NCBI RefSeq assembly: GCF_011801125.1
Contig: NZ_CP046171.1
Span: 4,030,001-4,094,000, forward strand
Length of the DNA stretch: 64,000 bases
Origin: Nocardia brasiliensis
Lineage (GTDB): Bacteria; Actinomycetota; Actinomycetes; Mycobacteriales; Mycobacteriaceae
Direction of reading: 5' to 3'
Position 1 is the stretch's first letter. Every line of letters starts with the position of its first letter. Positions 33,887 through 42,831 of the stretch are shown here, in pieces. The position numbers were made by a program, and so were the translations under genes. Under the pieces are notes generated by a model. The model was not told the DNA's origin, searched no databases, and was given only the letters and a program-made list of their open reading frames with translations.

Positions 33887-34906
33887 ATGGCCGAGGTCAA
33901 TACGTGGACGCTGGCCGACCAGCGGTGCCGGGCGCGCGCCCCCTATCTGGTCGACCCCACCCGGATTCGCGAATTCGCGCGCGCCGTGCGGGATTTCCAT
34001 CCGGCGCACTGGAGCGTCACTGCCGCCGCCGATCTCGGTTACCGCGGCCTGCTCGCCCCCGTGCCGTTCGCCTGCGCCATTCTCGGCGATGTCCAGCGCG
34101 AATTACTCGATACGATCCGCGCCGACTACCCGGCTGCTCGAATTCTGCACGCGGATCAGGTGATCGACACGGTGCGCCCGCTGGTCGCGGGCGATCGGCT
34201 GACCGGCGACCTCGCCGTCGAATCCACGCGCCAGTTCGCGGACTACGACGTGCTCACGATCAGGAGCGTGCTCACAGATCAGCACGCCGCGGTGGTCCAG
34301 ACGGGTTCGACCGCCCTGCTGGCCCGCACCGGACCGGCCGGTGCGCGCATGGCCGAGACGATCCGCGCGATCGGGACCGGCGATCCACGCCCGCCGCGAC
34401 CGAGCACGGTCGAGCACCGCGGGCCACTGCCGCGACCGCCGGTTCCGGTGCGGCACAGCACTGCCCGCGCACTCACGGTGGGCGAGGAACTCGCCCCGCA
34501 CCGGATTCGGCTCTGCTTCGACGACGTGCTGCACTACGCCGCGATCGTCGGACACCACGGCCCAGACTCCCCCGACGCGGCCACCGCGACCGACACCATG
34601 AAACTCGGCCTCGCCGCGGCCTTCCTCAGTACTCGCCTCGGCGACCCGGCCGTGATCACCCGCCTGCGCGCCCAATTCGCGCACTTCACGCACGCGCTGC
34701 GGATCGCGCCGGGCGCCACCCGGGAGCTCGAATTCCGCGGCCGCGTCGCCGCGCTGGACGCACGGCGCCACCGCGCGACCATCGCGCTCGACGCCCGCTG
34801 CGACGGACGCCCGGTGTTCGGTTACGCCGCCGCCGAAGTCGCGCTGCCCCGGCGCGATCGAGTGCTCACGCGGCCGATCTCGCTCGCGCGGCGGACAACC
34901 CGGTGA
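33887..34906 (+). CDS. MaoC/FAS1-like double-hotdog protein, HadAB-like, probable pseudoenzyme
   Basis: The 339-residue protein has two hotdog domains like the fused HadA/HadB dehydratase at 42960-44027. The N-terminal half keeps the IREFARAVRDFHPAHWSVTAAADLGY and GLLAPVPFAC blocks. In the C-terminal half the catalytic motif of the paralogue (GDSNPIHFSD, with Asp and His) is replaced by GHHGPDSPDAATATD, and the AxG-HG turn is lost. It is therefore unlikely to hydrate or dehydrate acyl thioesters by the normal mechanism. A GAGGATGAG precedes the ATG. The 3' end overlaps the convergent LLM gene by 41 bases. A regulatory or scaffolding role, or decay, are alternatives. Confidence 0.8.
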   Translation: MAEVNTWTLADQRCRARAPYLVDPTRIREFARAVRDFHPAHWSVTAAADLGYRGLLAPVPFACAILGDVQRELLDTIRADYPAARILHADQVIDTVRPLVAGDRLTGDLAVESTRQFADYDVLTIRSVLTDQHAAVVQTGSTALLARTGPAGARMAETIRAIGTGDPRPPRPSTVEHRGPLPRPPVPVRHSTARALTVGEELAPHRIRLCFDDVLHYAAIVGHHGPDSPDAATATDTMKLGLAAAFLSTRLGDPAVITRLRAQFAHFTHALRIAPGATRELEFRGRVAALDARRHRATIALDARCDGRPVFGYAAAEVALPRRDRVLTRPISLARRTTR

Positions 34907-35888
34907 GCAGGGCCAGCCGCCGGTGCGACTCCAGCCGCGCCGCACGGTCGAAGGTGCTGGTGTGCACCAGGATCTCGTCGGCGCCGGTGGCCGTCACCAG
35001 CTGCTCGAGTTGTTCGGCGACCTCGTCCTCGGTGCCGTGCACGTGCCCGGTCATCGACTCCTCGAAGATCCGGCGTTCCCGCTCGGTCATGGTCATCGCC
35101 TCGATCTCCGCGGGCGGGATCAGGCTCGGGAACTCGCCTCGGGTACGCGAGTACGCGGCCGACCAGGCCTCCGGCAGCAGCAGCCGACGCGCCTGCACGG
35201 TGGTGTCGGCGATGACGACCGAGCCCGAGACGATCACGTACGGTGCGGCGCCCCACGCCGTCGCGCGGAAACCGTCTCGGTAGCGCGCGATCGCCTCGAT
35301 CATCCGATCCCGGCCGCCGATCGCCGCGATCACCAGCGGCAGGCCGAACCGGGCCGCCCGCTCCGCCCCCGATCCGGTGGCCAGCAGATACGCCGGAACC
35401 CGCAGACCCTCGGCGGGCCAGCCGTGCACGCCGTCCCGGCCGTGGGTGAAATAGTCGAGCAGCTCGCTCAGTTGGGCGTCGAAATCCTCGGCGTCGCGCT
35501 TGTCGTGCCCCAGCGCCCGGCGCACGCCGTCGGTGAAACCGACCGAGCGGCCGAGGCCCATGTCGATCCGGCCCGGATACAACGAGTCCAGCACGCCGAA
35601 CTGTTCGGCGACGACCAGCGGCTGATGGTTGGGCAGCATGACCCCGCCGGTGCCGATCCGGATGCGCTCGGTCGCCGCCGCGGCGGCCGCGGCCAGCACG
35701 GTCGGCGCCGAACCCGCGACGCCGGGCACGCCGTGATGCTCCGAAACCCAGAAGCGGTGGTAGCCCCATTCCTCGGCGAGCCGGGCGAACTCGACCGTGT
35801 CCCGCAGCGCCGCGGGATGGCTCTGGCCGCGCCGGACGCGGGAGCGGTCCAGGATGGAGAACCGGACGGAGGGAAGTGCCGAGGTCAT
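34866..35888 (-). CDS. LLM-class flavin-dependent oxidoreductase
   Basis: This 340-residue luciferase-like oxidoreductase of the LuxA-like alkanal monooxygenase group carries FARLAEEWGYHRFWVSEHHG near residue 35, the family core TERIRIGTGGVMLPNHQPLVVAEQFGVLDSLYPGRIDMGLGRS, and a C-terminal VTATGADEILVHTSTFD. This group is often annotated as MsnO8-like. It uses reduced FMN, and possibly F420 in this lineage. The ATG at 35888 gives the usual N-terminus, and the longer frame upstream is a shadow of the esterase gene. It follows the Ag85-like esterase gene by 38 bases on the same strand. Confidence 0.88.
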   Translation of the reverse strand: MTSALPSVRFSILDRSRVRRGQSHPAALRDTVEFARLAEEWGYHRFWVSEHHGVPGVAGSAPTVLAAAAAAATERIRIGTGGVMLPNHQPLVVAEQFGVLDSLYPGRIDMGLGRSVGFTDGVRRALGHDKRDAEDFDAQLSELLDYFTHGRDGVHGWPAEGLRVPAYLLATGSGAERAARFGLPLVIAAIGGRDRMIEAIARYRDGFRATAWGAAPYVIVSGSVVIADTTVQARRLLLPEAWSAAYSRTRGEFPSLIPPAEIEAMTMTERERRIFEESMTGHVHGTEDEVAEQLEQLVTATGADEILVHTSTFDRAARLESHRRLALLTGLSAARARSAA

Positions 35889-35926
35889 ATCTGGAGTCAA
35901 CGCGATCGTGGCGCCGTGATTCCCGC

Positions 35927-36964
35927 TCACTTCGGCGACGGCGGCGCCAAGGTCGGCGCCAGCGCCCGCCACATGCGGGGCAGCTGGGCTTCGAAATCGG
36001 GCCAGGTGTGCATGCCTGCGGGCGTGTACTCGACGGCGGCGGGGATCCGCAGTTCCCCCAGGCGCGCGGCGAAGCGTTCGGTGCAGGTGCGCGCGCCCGC
36101 TTCGAGCGCGGCACCGCCGCCGGCCAGCCGCAGCGCGTCGACGACCGAGGGCGCCCGGGCGATCGCGACCAGATCGGCGTCGGTCGGGGTACCGTTCGCG
36201 GCCGCGAGATAGATCGCGGTGCCGCGCAGCGCCGCGGCGCCGAGCAGGCTGTCGTGCGCCGCCCACTCCGGTGAAGACGGTGGGCCCCACAGATTTTCGA
36301 CGTTGCCGCCGCGCGAGGCCACGGTGATCGTGGTGACCGCGTGGCCGAGCGGGTCGGCGGTGGAATAGCAGCCGCTCAGGCCCGCGACGGCACGGTAGCG
36401 GCCGGGGTGGCGCTGGGCCAGCATCATCGCCGCCTGCGCACCCATGGAGACGCCCGCGATGGCGCGCTGCCCGTCGGCTTTCAGCAGCGATTCCACGATC
36501 GGCGGCAATTCCTCGGTCAGGAACGTCTCCCACCGGTTGAGCCCGAGCGCGGCGTCGTGCCGGACCCAGTCGCTGTACATGCTGCCGGTGCCGCCGCTGG
36601 GCAGCACCACGTCCACCGGTTTGTCCGCGAAGAACTCCGCCGCCCCGCCCTTGCTCAGCCAGCCCGAGGTGGCCTCGCCGTCGACACCGTCGAGCAGATA
36701 CAGCGTCGGGCGTGCGGCCGCGCCCGTGCCGCGCAGCACGTCCACCTCGATCACCCGGCGCATCGCCGCGGACGCGATCCGCAACTGGTCGCGGTGCGGG
36801 CCGATGCTCTCGATGGACAGCAGTCCGGTCCGCGTCATGGCGGGATCGATCGCGGGCGGCGGAGCGCTCGGGACACCGGGCACCTCGTCCGCGTGCGCGG
36901 GCACGACGCCCAGCACGGTGATCGCGGCCAGCGCCGCCGCGGTGATCGGCCCTCGGCTGCTCAT
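35927..36964 (-). CDS. Antigen-85-like secreted esterase/mycolyltransferase family protein
   Basis: This 345-residue exported alpha/beta hydrolase has a signal peptide (about residues 1-25, ending in AHA). It has the esterase-D/Ag85 core with TLYLLDGVDGEATSGWL and PSGGTGSMYSDW, and the nucleophile elbow GVSMGAQ with Ser173. The histidine is in the C-terminal YTPAGMHTWPDFEAQLPRMW. Members transfer mycolic acids to trehalose or arabinogalactan outside the membrane, or act as esterases. The SMYSDW block is characteristic of the mycolyltransferase branch. The transfer or hydrolysis preference cannot be settled by reading. It is the first gene of a pair with the LLM gene. Confidence 0.88.
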   Translation of the reverse strand: MSSRGPITAAALAAITVLGVVPAHADEVPGVPSAPPPAIDPAMTRTGLLSIESIGPHRDQLRIASAAMRRVIEVDVLRGTGAAARPTLYLLDGVDGEATSGWLSKGGAAEFFADKPVDVVLPSGGTGSMYSDWVRHDAALGLNRWETFLTEELPPIVESLLKADGQRAIAGVSMGAQAAMMLAQRHPGRYRAVAGLSGCYSTADPLGHAVTTITVASRGGNVENLWGPPSSPEWAAHDSLLGAAALRGTAIYLAAANGTPTDADLVAIARAPSVVDALRLAGGGAALEAGARTCTERFAARLGELRIPAAVEYTPAGMHTWPDFEAQLPRMWRALAPTLAPPSPK

Positions 36965-37242
36965 CGCGGCGCGGCGCGGCGTTCTGTTCCGGCCGCTACC
37001 CGATGGTCGTCACCGCGTCCGAGGACGAGACCGGTGCCGCCAGACGGCATCTCGATATTCCGATCGACCATTTCGGCGGCGTTTTCCAGCGGTGTCACCG
37101 AGATCATCCGGTGATAGGAGCGTGGATTTGTCCGACGCGGTTCATCATTGAGCAGGCGGTCGGTTTCAGTCGGCGCGGTGATCACTCGAACTCCTCTGCT
37201 CGGCGTGGTGCGCACGCCGAATTCGACGGTATCGCTGAATAA
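36965..37242. other. Intergenic region without a convincing gene
   Basis: Short frames exist on both strands (84 and 79 residues) but neither has a family, a ribosome-binding site or sensible composition. The region upstream of the esterase presumably holds its promoter. No trace of the missing PucR helix-turn-helix is found here. Confidence 0.4.
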
Positions 37243-38214
37243 TCAGGCGGAACGACCGATTTCGTGATTCTTGGTGTGGGTGACGACCGGAACCGGACCC
37301 TCCTGTTCGCCGTCACAACGGGGCGCCACCGCCGGATCACAGACCCGATAGAGGCCGGGCGGACGCCCGGCCGCCCGCATCCGGTCCAGCAGATCGTGGG
37401 TGTGCGCGGCCAATTCGGGGATGTGCGCGGTCTCGCCGGTCGCGACCACCGCGGTCAACGACACCTCCGCGGCCTCGCTCAGCAGGGTGAGCACGTCGGC
37501 GGTCAGCGCGGGTGCGCCGACCCGCGCGTGCGGGGCATCGACCGGAACCAATATGGTGCCGCCCGCCGCGGAGAGCAGCGGCAACGCGCGCGAGCCGAGC
37601 GGATCGGCCAGCGCGGCCTGCAACCTGCGGAGTTTGCGCCGGGCGGCCAGGGTGCCCGCACCGGGTCTTCGCTCGTCCGGATGGGCCGGAATGTTCAGCG
37701 CCACCACCTGATAGCGGGTGGCGACCGCGATGCCGGTCTGTGTCGCCAACTCCCCCACCGCGTGCCCGCCGAGCAGCGCGGAGACCAAAGTCTGTGCGGC
37801 CGTTTGATGTTCGCGGGCGACCACCCGATGCTCGTCCACGTAGGCCGTCGCCGCACTCAGCGTGACCAGCTCCAGCACCCGCAGGATCAATCGCGCACCC
37901 GCGATCAGCTCGTCGTTGTCGGTGCTCGCCGCCACGAAGTCGAGGCCGGAACGGATTTCGTCGTGATACGCGCCGAGCACCGTTTCCAGCGCCACCCCTT
38001 CGCGCGCCGATCGCGCCGCGACGCCGGCGATCTCGGGCGGCGCGCCTACCGGAGTCTGCCAGTGTGGCGTCCGCCGGTCCGCGGCCGCCAGCACACAGCC
38101 GCGCATGGTGCGCACGACCTCGCCACGCTGACCACGGCCGGTGTGCTGCGCCAAGTAGTCCAGCAGTTCCGACGCCAGACCCTCGGTGCCCGAACTCATC
38201 CGTATAGCCGTCAT
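37243..38214 (-). CDS. PucR-like regulator lacking the C-terminal DNA-binding domain
   Basis: This 323-residue protein is homologous to the PucR proteins at 28824 and 54087 through the sensor and GGDEF-like regions. Shared blocks are REGVALETVLGAYHDEIR, REHQTAAQTLVSALLGG, AARRKLRRLQAAL and the RAAGRPPGLYRV segment. At this last point the paralogues continue with ADLAVEYQLTR and the helix-turn-helix, but here the sequence changes to an unrelated tail of about 30 residues and stops. No helix-turn-helix remnant follows. It could act as a dominant-negative partner, a signal-binding protein without DNA binding, or a truncated remnant. Two nearby ATGs (38214, 38199) are possible starts. Confidence 0.75.
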   Translation of the reverse strand: MTAIRMSSGTEGLASELLDYLAQHTGRGQRGEVVRTMRGCVLAAADRRTPHWQTPVGAPPEIAGVAARSAREGVALETVLGAYHDEIRSGLDFVAASTDNDELIAGARLILRVLELVTLSAATAYVDEHRVVAREHQTAAQTLVSALLGGHAVGELATQTGIAVATRYQVVALNIPAHPDERRPGAGTLAARRKLRRLQAALADPLGSRALPLLSAAGGTILVPVDAPHARVGAPALTADVLTLLSEAAEVSLTAVVATGETAHIPELAAHTHDLLDRMRAAGRPPGLYRVCDPAVAPRCDGEQEGPVPVVTHTKNHEIGRSA

Positions 38215-38741
38215 GACTCACGAAGGCTAGCGGCGAATTGTGTTCGAATCGGGAGACGACGGCGGAATCGGGTAAGTCATCAGTCCGCGCCGCGCTAATT
38301 GGGTGAAATCACAAGTCCGCGAGCCTATTTGGACGTACCGGTCGCCTCGAAAGATTGCTTTCGCTTACCCGCAACACATTACCGCCGCCGAATTGTCGGC
38401 CACCTACCGACCCCTGGACACACGGAAAACGACGCAGCGCCGACCGCGCATTCCGGCGCTGCGTCGGGCTCACCCTAGAACGCGCGGTACACACTTCAAC
38501 AGGTGAAGCCACTGCTGTCATGAACACTCACCGCGCCCGCGCGCCCCGGGTTGGTAGTCCACCCAAACTCGCCGGTCAGGCAGCTCGCGGCGGGTACTGG
38601 CGCGCAGACCACACCCGGGGCGGCCGCATCGGTAACGACGAACAGGTGTGCAGCGACACGGTGCACGGATACCATCGAGCGCTGCGCCCCGTCCGGCGAC
38701 GCGGCTGAGGCAAAGTTAGTTTCGAAGGGCTACAACCACAG
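38215..38741. other. 527-base intergenic region
   Basis: The region lies between the truncated PucR gene and the carboxylase gene. Open frames of 60-117 residues are arginine/proline-rich shadows without ribosome-binding sites. An AT-richer stretch (38215-38400) probably holds the promoters. I see no RNA gene or strong repeat. Confidence 0.4.
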
Positions 38742-40289
38742 ATGAGCGGTACGCGAGAGAAGCTGGAAGAGCTGCGGGGCATCCTGGAGCTCGCCGAGGA
38801 GCCCGCCGGCGAGGTCGGCATCGCCAAACGCAAGGCGAAAGGCATACCCAGCGCCCGCGCCCGCGTCCGCGCCCTGCTCGATCCCGGCAGCTTCGTGGAG
38901 ATGGGCAAGCTGGTCCGCCAACCGGGCGCCAACAACGCCATGTACGGCGACGGCGTGGTCACCGGCCGGGGGTCCATCGACGGACGCCCCGTTGTGGTGA
39001 TCGCGCACGATCAGACCGTGCACGGCGGCTCGGTCGGCGAGATGTTCGGCCGTAAGGTCGCCGCCGCGATGGAGTTCGCCTACGAGAAGGCCTGCCCGGT
39101 GGTGGCGATCAACGACTCCGGCGGCGCGCGCATCCAGGACGCCGTCACCTCGCTGGCCTGGTACGCGCTGATGTGCCGACGGCAGGAAGAGCTGTCCGGC
39201 TACGTGCCGATGGTGGCGATCATGCTCGGCAAGTGCGCCGCCGGTTCGGTGTACGGACCGGTCAACATGGACGTGCTGGTAGCCACCGAGAAGTCCTACA
39301 TGTTCGTCACCGGGCCCGAGGTGATCAAGGCCGTCACCGGCGAAGTGGTCAGCGCCGAAGAACTCGGCGGCGCCGCGGTCCAGGCCGTGAACGGCACCCT
39401 GCACCACGTCGCGCCCGACGAGCAGGCGGCCTTCGACTGGGTGCGCAACTACCTGAGCTACCTGCCGACCAGCTGCCTGGAACAGCCGCCGCTGGTGAAT
39501 CCGGGGCTGGAACCGGAACTCACCGCGCACGACCTCGAGTTGAACTCGATCATTCCGGACTCGGACAAGGTCGGCTACGACATGTACGAGATCCTGCTGC
39601 GAATCTTCGACGACGGCGAGTTCCACGAGATGGCCGCGGCGACCGCACGGAATCTGATCACCGGCTTCGCCAGGGTCGACGGCCGCAGCGTCGGCGTGAT
39701 CGCCAACCAGCCGCAGGTGCTCGGCGGCGCGCTGGACGCCCAATGCTCGGACAAGGCAACCCATTTCATCCGGCTGTGCGACGCCTTCGGTCTGCCGCTG
39801 ATCTTCGTCGTCGACACCCCCGGCGTGCTGCCCGGTGTCGAGGAGGAACGCAACGGGGTCATCAAGCGCGGCGGACGGTTCTTCCGCGCGGTGATCGAGG
39901 CGACCGTGCCGATCGTGACGGTGGTGACCCGCAAGGCCTACGGCGGCGGCTACGCGGTGATGGGCTGCAAGCAGCTCGGCGCCGATATCAGTCTGGCCTG
40001 GCCGACCGCGCGGATCGCGGTGATGGGCGCGGAGAGCATGGTCGGCATCATCGGCCGCAAGCAGCTCGAGGCCACCCCGCCCGCGCAGCGCGCGGCCGCG
40101 CGCGAGCAGATGATCGAGTTCTACAACGCCACGATCGCGACCCCGTGGATCGCGGCCGAGCGCGGCTACGTGGACGCGGTCATCGAACCAGCGCAGACCC
40201 GCTTGGAGATTCGCAAGGCACTGCGGCTGCTGCGCGAAAAGGACACCACCAAGCCGAATCCGCGCAAGCACAGCCTGATGCCGGTGTAA
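38742..40289 (+). CDS. Acyl-CoA carboxylase beta subunit (carboxyltransferase, AccD family)
   Basis: This 515-residue biotin-dependent carboxyltransferase subunit transfers CO2 from biotinyl protein to an acyl-CoA. Two crotonase-fold halves are visible. The first has [20 protein letters not shown] and [15 protein letters not shown]. The second has [58 protein letters not shown] and a [16 protein letters not shown] motif. It needs a biotinylated alpha subunit (AccA-type) encoded elsewhere. The acyl chain specificity is uncertain; the orphan context and sequence do not point clearly to AccD4, D5 or D6. The ATG at 38742 lacks a strong Shine-Dalgarno sequence. A hairpin follows the stop. Confidence 0.9.
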   Translation: MSGTREKLEELRGILELAEEPAGEVGIAKRKAKGIPSARARVRALLDPGSFVEMGKLVRQPGANNAMYGDGVVTGRGSIDGRPVVVIAHDQTVHGGSVGEMFGRKVAAAMEFAYEKACPVVAINDSGGARIQDAVTSLAWYALMCRRQEELSGYVPMVAIMLGKCAAGSVYGPVNMDVLVATEKSYMFVTGPEVIKAVTGEVVSAEELGGAAVQAVNGTLHHVAPDEQAAFDWVRNYLSYLPTSCLEQPPLVNPGLEPELTAHDLELNSIIPDSDKVGYDMYEILLRIFDDGEFHEMAAATARNLITGFARVDGRSVGVIANQPQVLGGALDAQCSDKATHFIRLCDAFGLPLIFVVDTPGVLPGVEEERNGVIKRGGRFFRAVIEATVPIVTVVTRKAYGGGYAVMGCKQLGADISLAWPTARIAVMGAESMVGIIGRKQLEATPPAQRAAAREQMIEFYNATIATPWIAAERGYVDAVIEPAQTRLEIRKALRLLREKDTTKPNPRKHSLMPV

Positions 40290-40300
40290 GCAGGGCGCCT

Positions 40301-40327
40301 CGGTTGTGTTGTCTCACAACACAACCG
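40301..40327 (+). terminator. Hairpin after the carboxylase gene
   Basis: CGGTTGTGTTGT and ACAACACAACCG form a perfect 12-base stem with a three-base loop, eleven bases after the stop. No T-tract follows. Confidence 0.7.
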
Positions 40328-40518
40328 GGTACTCGATCATGAGGTCTCCGGACACCGGTCGCGGGTAGCCCTCGCGACCCCTCGATCCGCTAGTCTCGGT
40401 CCCATGCCCACGCGTCGTTTCGCCGCGACACCGTTGGGCACGCAGCGTGCCCGCCGCCTGCACCCTACTGGTTGCGGAAGAACCCTACCCTCCGTCGGCG
40501 GGCGCGCCGCACTCTCGT

Positions 40519-41103
40519 TCAGCTGTGGCTGCCCCAGCGCAGATCGGCTGTGGCCCATTCCATTTCCCACATCCGCAGGCGCTTGCGGTCGAGGCTGTGC
40601 CGCAGCGCGAAATAGCATGCCGCCAGTACCGCCGTGACGCCGACGAGCGCGCCGCCGGTGAGCAGCACCGCCTTGCTCAGTGCCTGGCTCTGCGACGGCG
40701 GCTCGACGATCCGGCCGGCCTCGTCGAGCCAAATCGTCACGTCCTGACCGGGTTCGACGACCGTGGTCGATTGGTAGTCCTCGGTGTGACTGGTGCCGTC
40801 GGGATCGGTCCAGGCCACCTTGGCGGGCATGATCGGCGCGTACAGCGGCGCCTTGCCTGTCGCGGTCACCACCGCGTCCACCTGGTGCAGCTCGGCCATT
40901 TCGGCGTGCACCGCGGCGGTCTCGGTGCGGTACACCGAGGCGCCGATCGTGAGCACAAGCAGCGGCACGAGCAGAGCGAACAGCAGCATCAATCCGGCGG
41001 CGACCAGGGTTTGCACGCGATCTTCTCTGCGGCGCATCGGATTTCGATCCAGCCCGACGCGGCGGCAGGTCCTGCGGTACATATTCACCGACCCTGTTGT
41101 CAT
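40519..41103 (-). CDS. Two-TM membrane protein (Rv1733c-like)
   Basis: This 194-residue protein has an N-terminal cytoplasmic segment, a first membrane helix (VAAGLMLLFALLVPLLVLTIG, about residues 34-55) and an extracytoplasmic domain of about 85 residues with AKVAWTDPDG and VTIWLDEAGRIVEPP. A second helix (AVLLTGGALVGVTAVLAACYF) is followed by a basic tail. The layout matches the Rv1733c family of dormancy-associated mycobacterial membrane proteins. The function is unknown. The ATG at 41103 overlaps the stop of the TetR gene by four bases, so regulator and membrane protein form an operon. The long frame upstream is a shadow of the TetR gene. Confidence 0.82.
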   Translation of the reverse strand: MTTGSVNMYRRTCRRVGLDRNPMRRREDRVQTLVAAGLMLLFALLVPLLVLTIGASVYRTETAAVHAEMAELHQVDAVVTATGKAPLYAPIMPAKVAWTDPDGTSHTEDYQSTTVVEPGQDVTIWLDEAGRIVEPPSQSQALSKAVLLTGGALVGVTAVLAACYFALRHSLDRKRLRMWEMEWATADLRWGSHS

Positions 41104-41744
41104 GACGGTGACTCCTCGCTCCGGAATTCGGTGGTGAGTGCGACCAGGGTGTCGAAATACCCTTCGATCAAAGCGGGCAAACGGTCCGGATCGTCGCCTG
41201 CGGCCCACGTCTGCAACGCCGCCAGCAACAAACCCGCGCCCACGGCGACCGCGGCGGCCGGACGCAGGTCGAGCGCCGGGTCGACACCGAGCCGATCGGC
41301 GATGATCCGCACCGATTCTCGCTGACCATCGACCCGAATTCGCTGATATCCGGCGAACAATTCGGGCTCGTCTTCGAATCGCTGGAATAACGTCCACCGC
41401 CTGGCCAAAAGCACCGACCGGGTGCCCCCGTATTCGGCGTCGAACCAGTCGTGGACGGCGTTGCGATAGGCCAGCAGGGGCGGCTCGCCGAGCGGCCGCC
41501 TGCCCAGCGCCGCGTTGAAGAGGTGGACGTCTTGGTCGACCTCGCCCAGCACCGCCTCGGTGATGGAGGTGAAATGCCTGCTGAAGGTGCGCCGGGTGAC
41601 GCCGGCCCGTACCGCGATGTCCTCGACGGCGACGGCGTCCAGGCCCCGCTCGGTCAGCAGGTCGAACGCGGCCCGCGACAGCGCTTCCCTACTGCGCCGG
41701 GTGCGCAGCCTTCGGCCATCCAGATCGACACCGATGTCGCTCAT
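41100..41744 (-). CDS. TetR-family regulator
   Basis: This 214-residue protein carries a TetR helix-turn-helix (about residues 15-60: SREALSRAAFDLLTERGLDAVAVEDIAVRAGVTRRTFSRHF) and a helical effector domain resembling the MftR-like C-terminal type (AVAVGAGLLLAALQTWAAGDD). The ATG at 41744 lies 18 bases from a perfect palindrome at 41763-41783, a good self-repression site. It overlaps the membrane protein gene downstream. The ligand and further targets are unknown. Confidence 0.88.
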   Translation of the reverse strand: MSDIGVDLDGRRLRTRRSREALSRAAFDLLTERGLDAVAVEDIAVRAGVTRRTFSRHFTSITEAVLGEVDQDVHLFNAALGRRPLGEPPLLAYRNAVHDWFDAEYGGTRSVLLARRWTLFQRFEDEPELFAGYQRIRVDGQRESVRIIADRLGVDPALDLRPAAAVAVGAGLLLAALQTWAAGDDPDRLPALIEGYFDTLVALTTEFRSEESPS

Positions 41745-41762
41745 AACCGCAGCGTACCACCA

Positions 41763-41783
41763 TATTGTCCCATCGGGACAATA
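41763..41783. promoter_or_regulatory. Perfect palindromic operator of the TetR/membrane-protein operon
   Basis: TATTGTCCC, ATC, GGGACAATA: nine-base perfect arms, three-base centre, just upstream of the TetR start. Symmetry and position make it a strong candidate for TetR autoregulation. Confidence 0.75.
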
Positions 41784-41802
41784 CCTCGCCGCCGGATACC
41801 GG

Positions 41803-42741
41803 TCAGGCGTGACCCGAGGGCTGATCCAGAATGCGCGGCTGGCGCCTGCGCAGCGCCTCCAGCAGGCCGACGGTGTATTCCGGCGGCGCGGCGTGCACCG
41901 AAAGTTGGTTCGCCACAGCGCGATACGCGTCCAGATCGGCCTGCTTCTCCAAATAGAGCGCGCTGGTGAGCTGCTGTAGATAGACGACGTCGGGCAGGTC
42001 CGACTCAGCGAAGCGGAGCATGGTGAACGCACCGTCGGCCAGCGCCGGACCGCCGACGTGGTCGGCGAGCACCTGCATCGTGACGTTCTGCCGGGTCACC
42101 GCGCGCAGCAGGTACTCGATCTGGGCGTTCCACACCGCGGAGCCGCCGATCGGGCGGCGCAGCGCGGCCTCCTCCACGACCACCCACAGTTGCGGCGGAT
42201 TCTTGCGTTCCAGGATCTCCTGCCGTCCCATGCGCAGCGCGACCCGCCGTTCGATCGCGGCCTGCGGTTCGGCCGAGTGCGCCAGCGAGAGCAGGGCCCG
42301 CGCGTATTCCGGCGTCTGCAGCAGTTCCGGCACCGCCCGCGGTTCGTACGAACGGACCAGTGTGGCGGCCTGTTCCAAGCCGAGATAGGTGTCGTACCAC
42401 TTGGGTAGCCAGTCGCTGTCGCGATGCCACCAGCCCGACGCGTTCGCCTGCCGCGCCAGCGCCAGATACTCCTCGACCTCGGCCGGATCGGTGACCTGGT
42501 AGAGATTCAGCAGGTCGATCAGGTCCCGTTCACGGAAACCGGTGCGGCCCAATTCGAGCCTGCTGATCTTCGAGTGCGAGCCGCGAATCGCCTCGCCCGC
42601 GTCCTCCCTGCTGATGCCCGCCGCCTCGCGGAGCTTGCGCAACCGACCGCCGAGCACCATACGCAACACGGTGGGTCCGCCCGCCGGTGTCGCGCCGGCG
42701 CGCGACGAATCGGTCGACTGTCGTACCTCCGCAGCACGCAT
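41803..42741 (-). CDS. XRE regulator with DUF5753 domain (Scr1/WhiJ-like)
   Basis: This 312-residue regulator has an N-terminal helix-turn-helix at about residues 30-85 (LRKLREAAGISREDAGEAIRGSHSKISRLELGRTGFRERDL). It is followed by the DUF5753 domain (PRAVPELLQTPEYARALL, ERRVALRMGRQEIL, PDVVYLQQLTSALYLEKQ). It is paralogous to the protein at 51587-52474 along its whole length, including the AIRGSHSKISRLELGRTGF segment. This family typically pairs with a small DUF397 protein, but none lies beside this copy. An inverted repeat lies 26-41 bases upstream of the ATG. Confidence 0.9.
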   Translation of the reverse strand: MRAAEVRQSTDSSRAGATPAGGPTVLRMVLGGRLRKLREAAGISREDAGEAIRGSHSKISRLELGRTGFRERDLIDLLNLYQVTDPAEVEEYLALARQANASGWWHRDSDWLPKWYDTYLGLEQAATLVRSYEPRAVPELLQTPEYARALLSLAHSAEPQAAIERRVALRMGRQEILERKNPPQLWVVVEEAALRRPIGGSAVWNAQIEYLLRAVTRQNVTMQVLADHVGGPALADGAFTMLRFAESDLPDVVYLQQLTSALYLEKQADLDAYRAVANQLSVHAAPPEYTVGLLEALRRRQPRILDQPSGHA

Positions 42742-42766
42742 ACCCCGAGTCTGCCATGTGAAGCTT

Positions 42767-42782
42767 GTCAGTTTCTACTGAC
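42767..42782. promoter_or_regulatory. Inverted repeat upstream of the XRE gene
   Basis: GTCAGT, TTCT, ACTGAC forms a perfect six-base dyad just upstream of the XRE start at 42741. It may be an autoregulatory site. It differs from the GTGCA-type operator found around the second XRE locus. Confidence 0.45.
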
Positions 42783-42831
42783 GAAAGACCCTGTCGCGGT
42801 CGTGTCCGGCTGGTGCCGGACCCGCACTGGG

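Noticed and set aside
36961..37215. 84-residue minus-strand ORF as the missing PucR C-terminus
   Set aside because: Its sequence contains no helix-turn-helix and no similarity to the C-terminal part of the two complete PucR paralogues.
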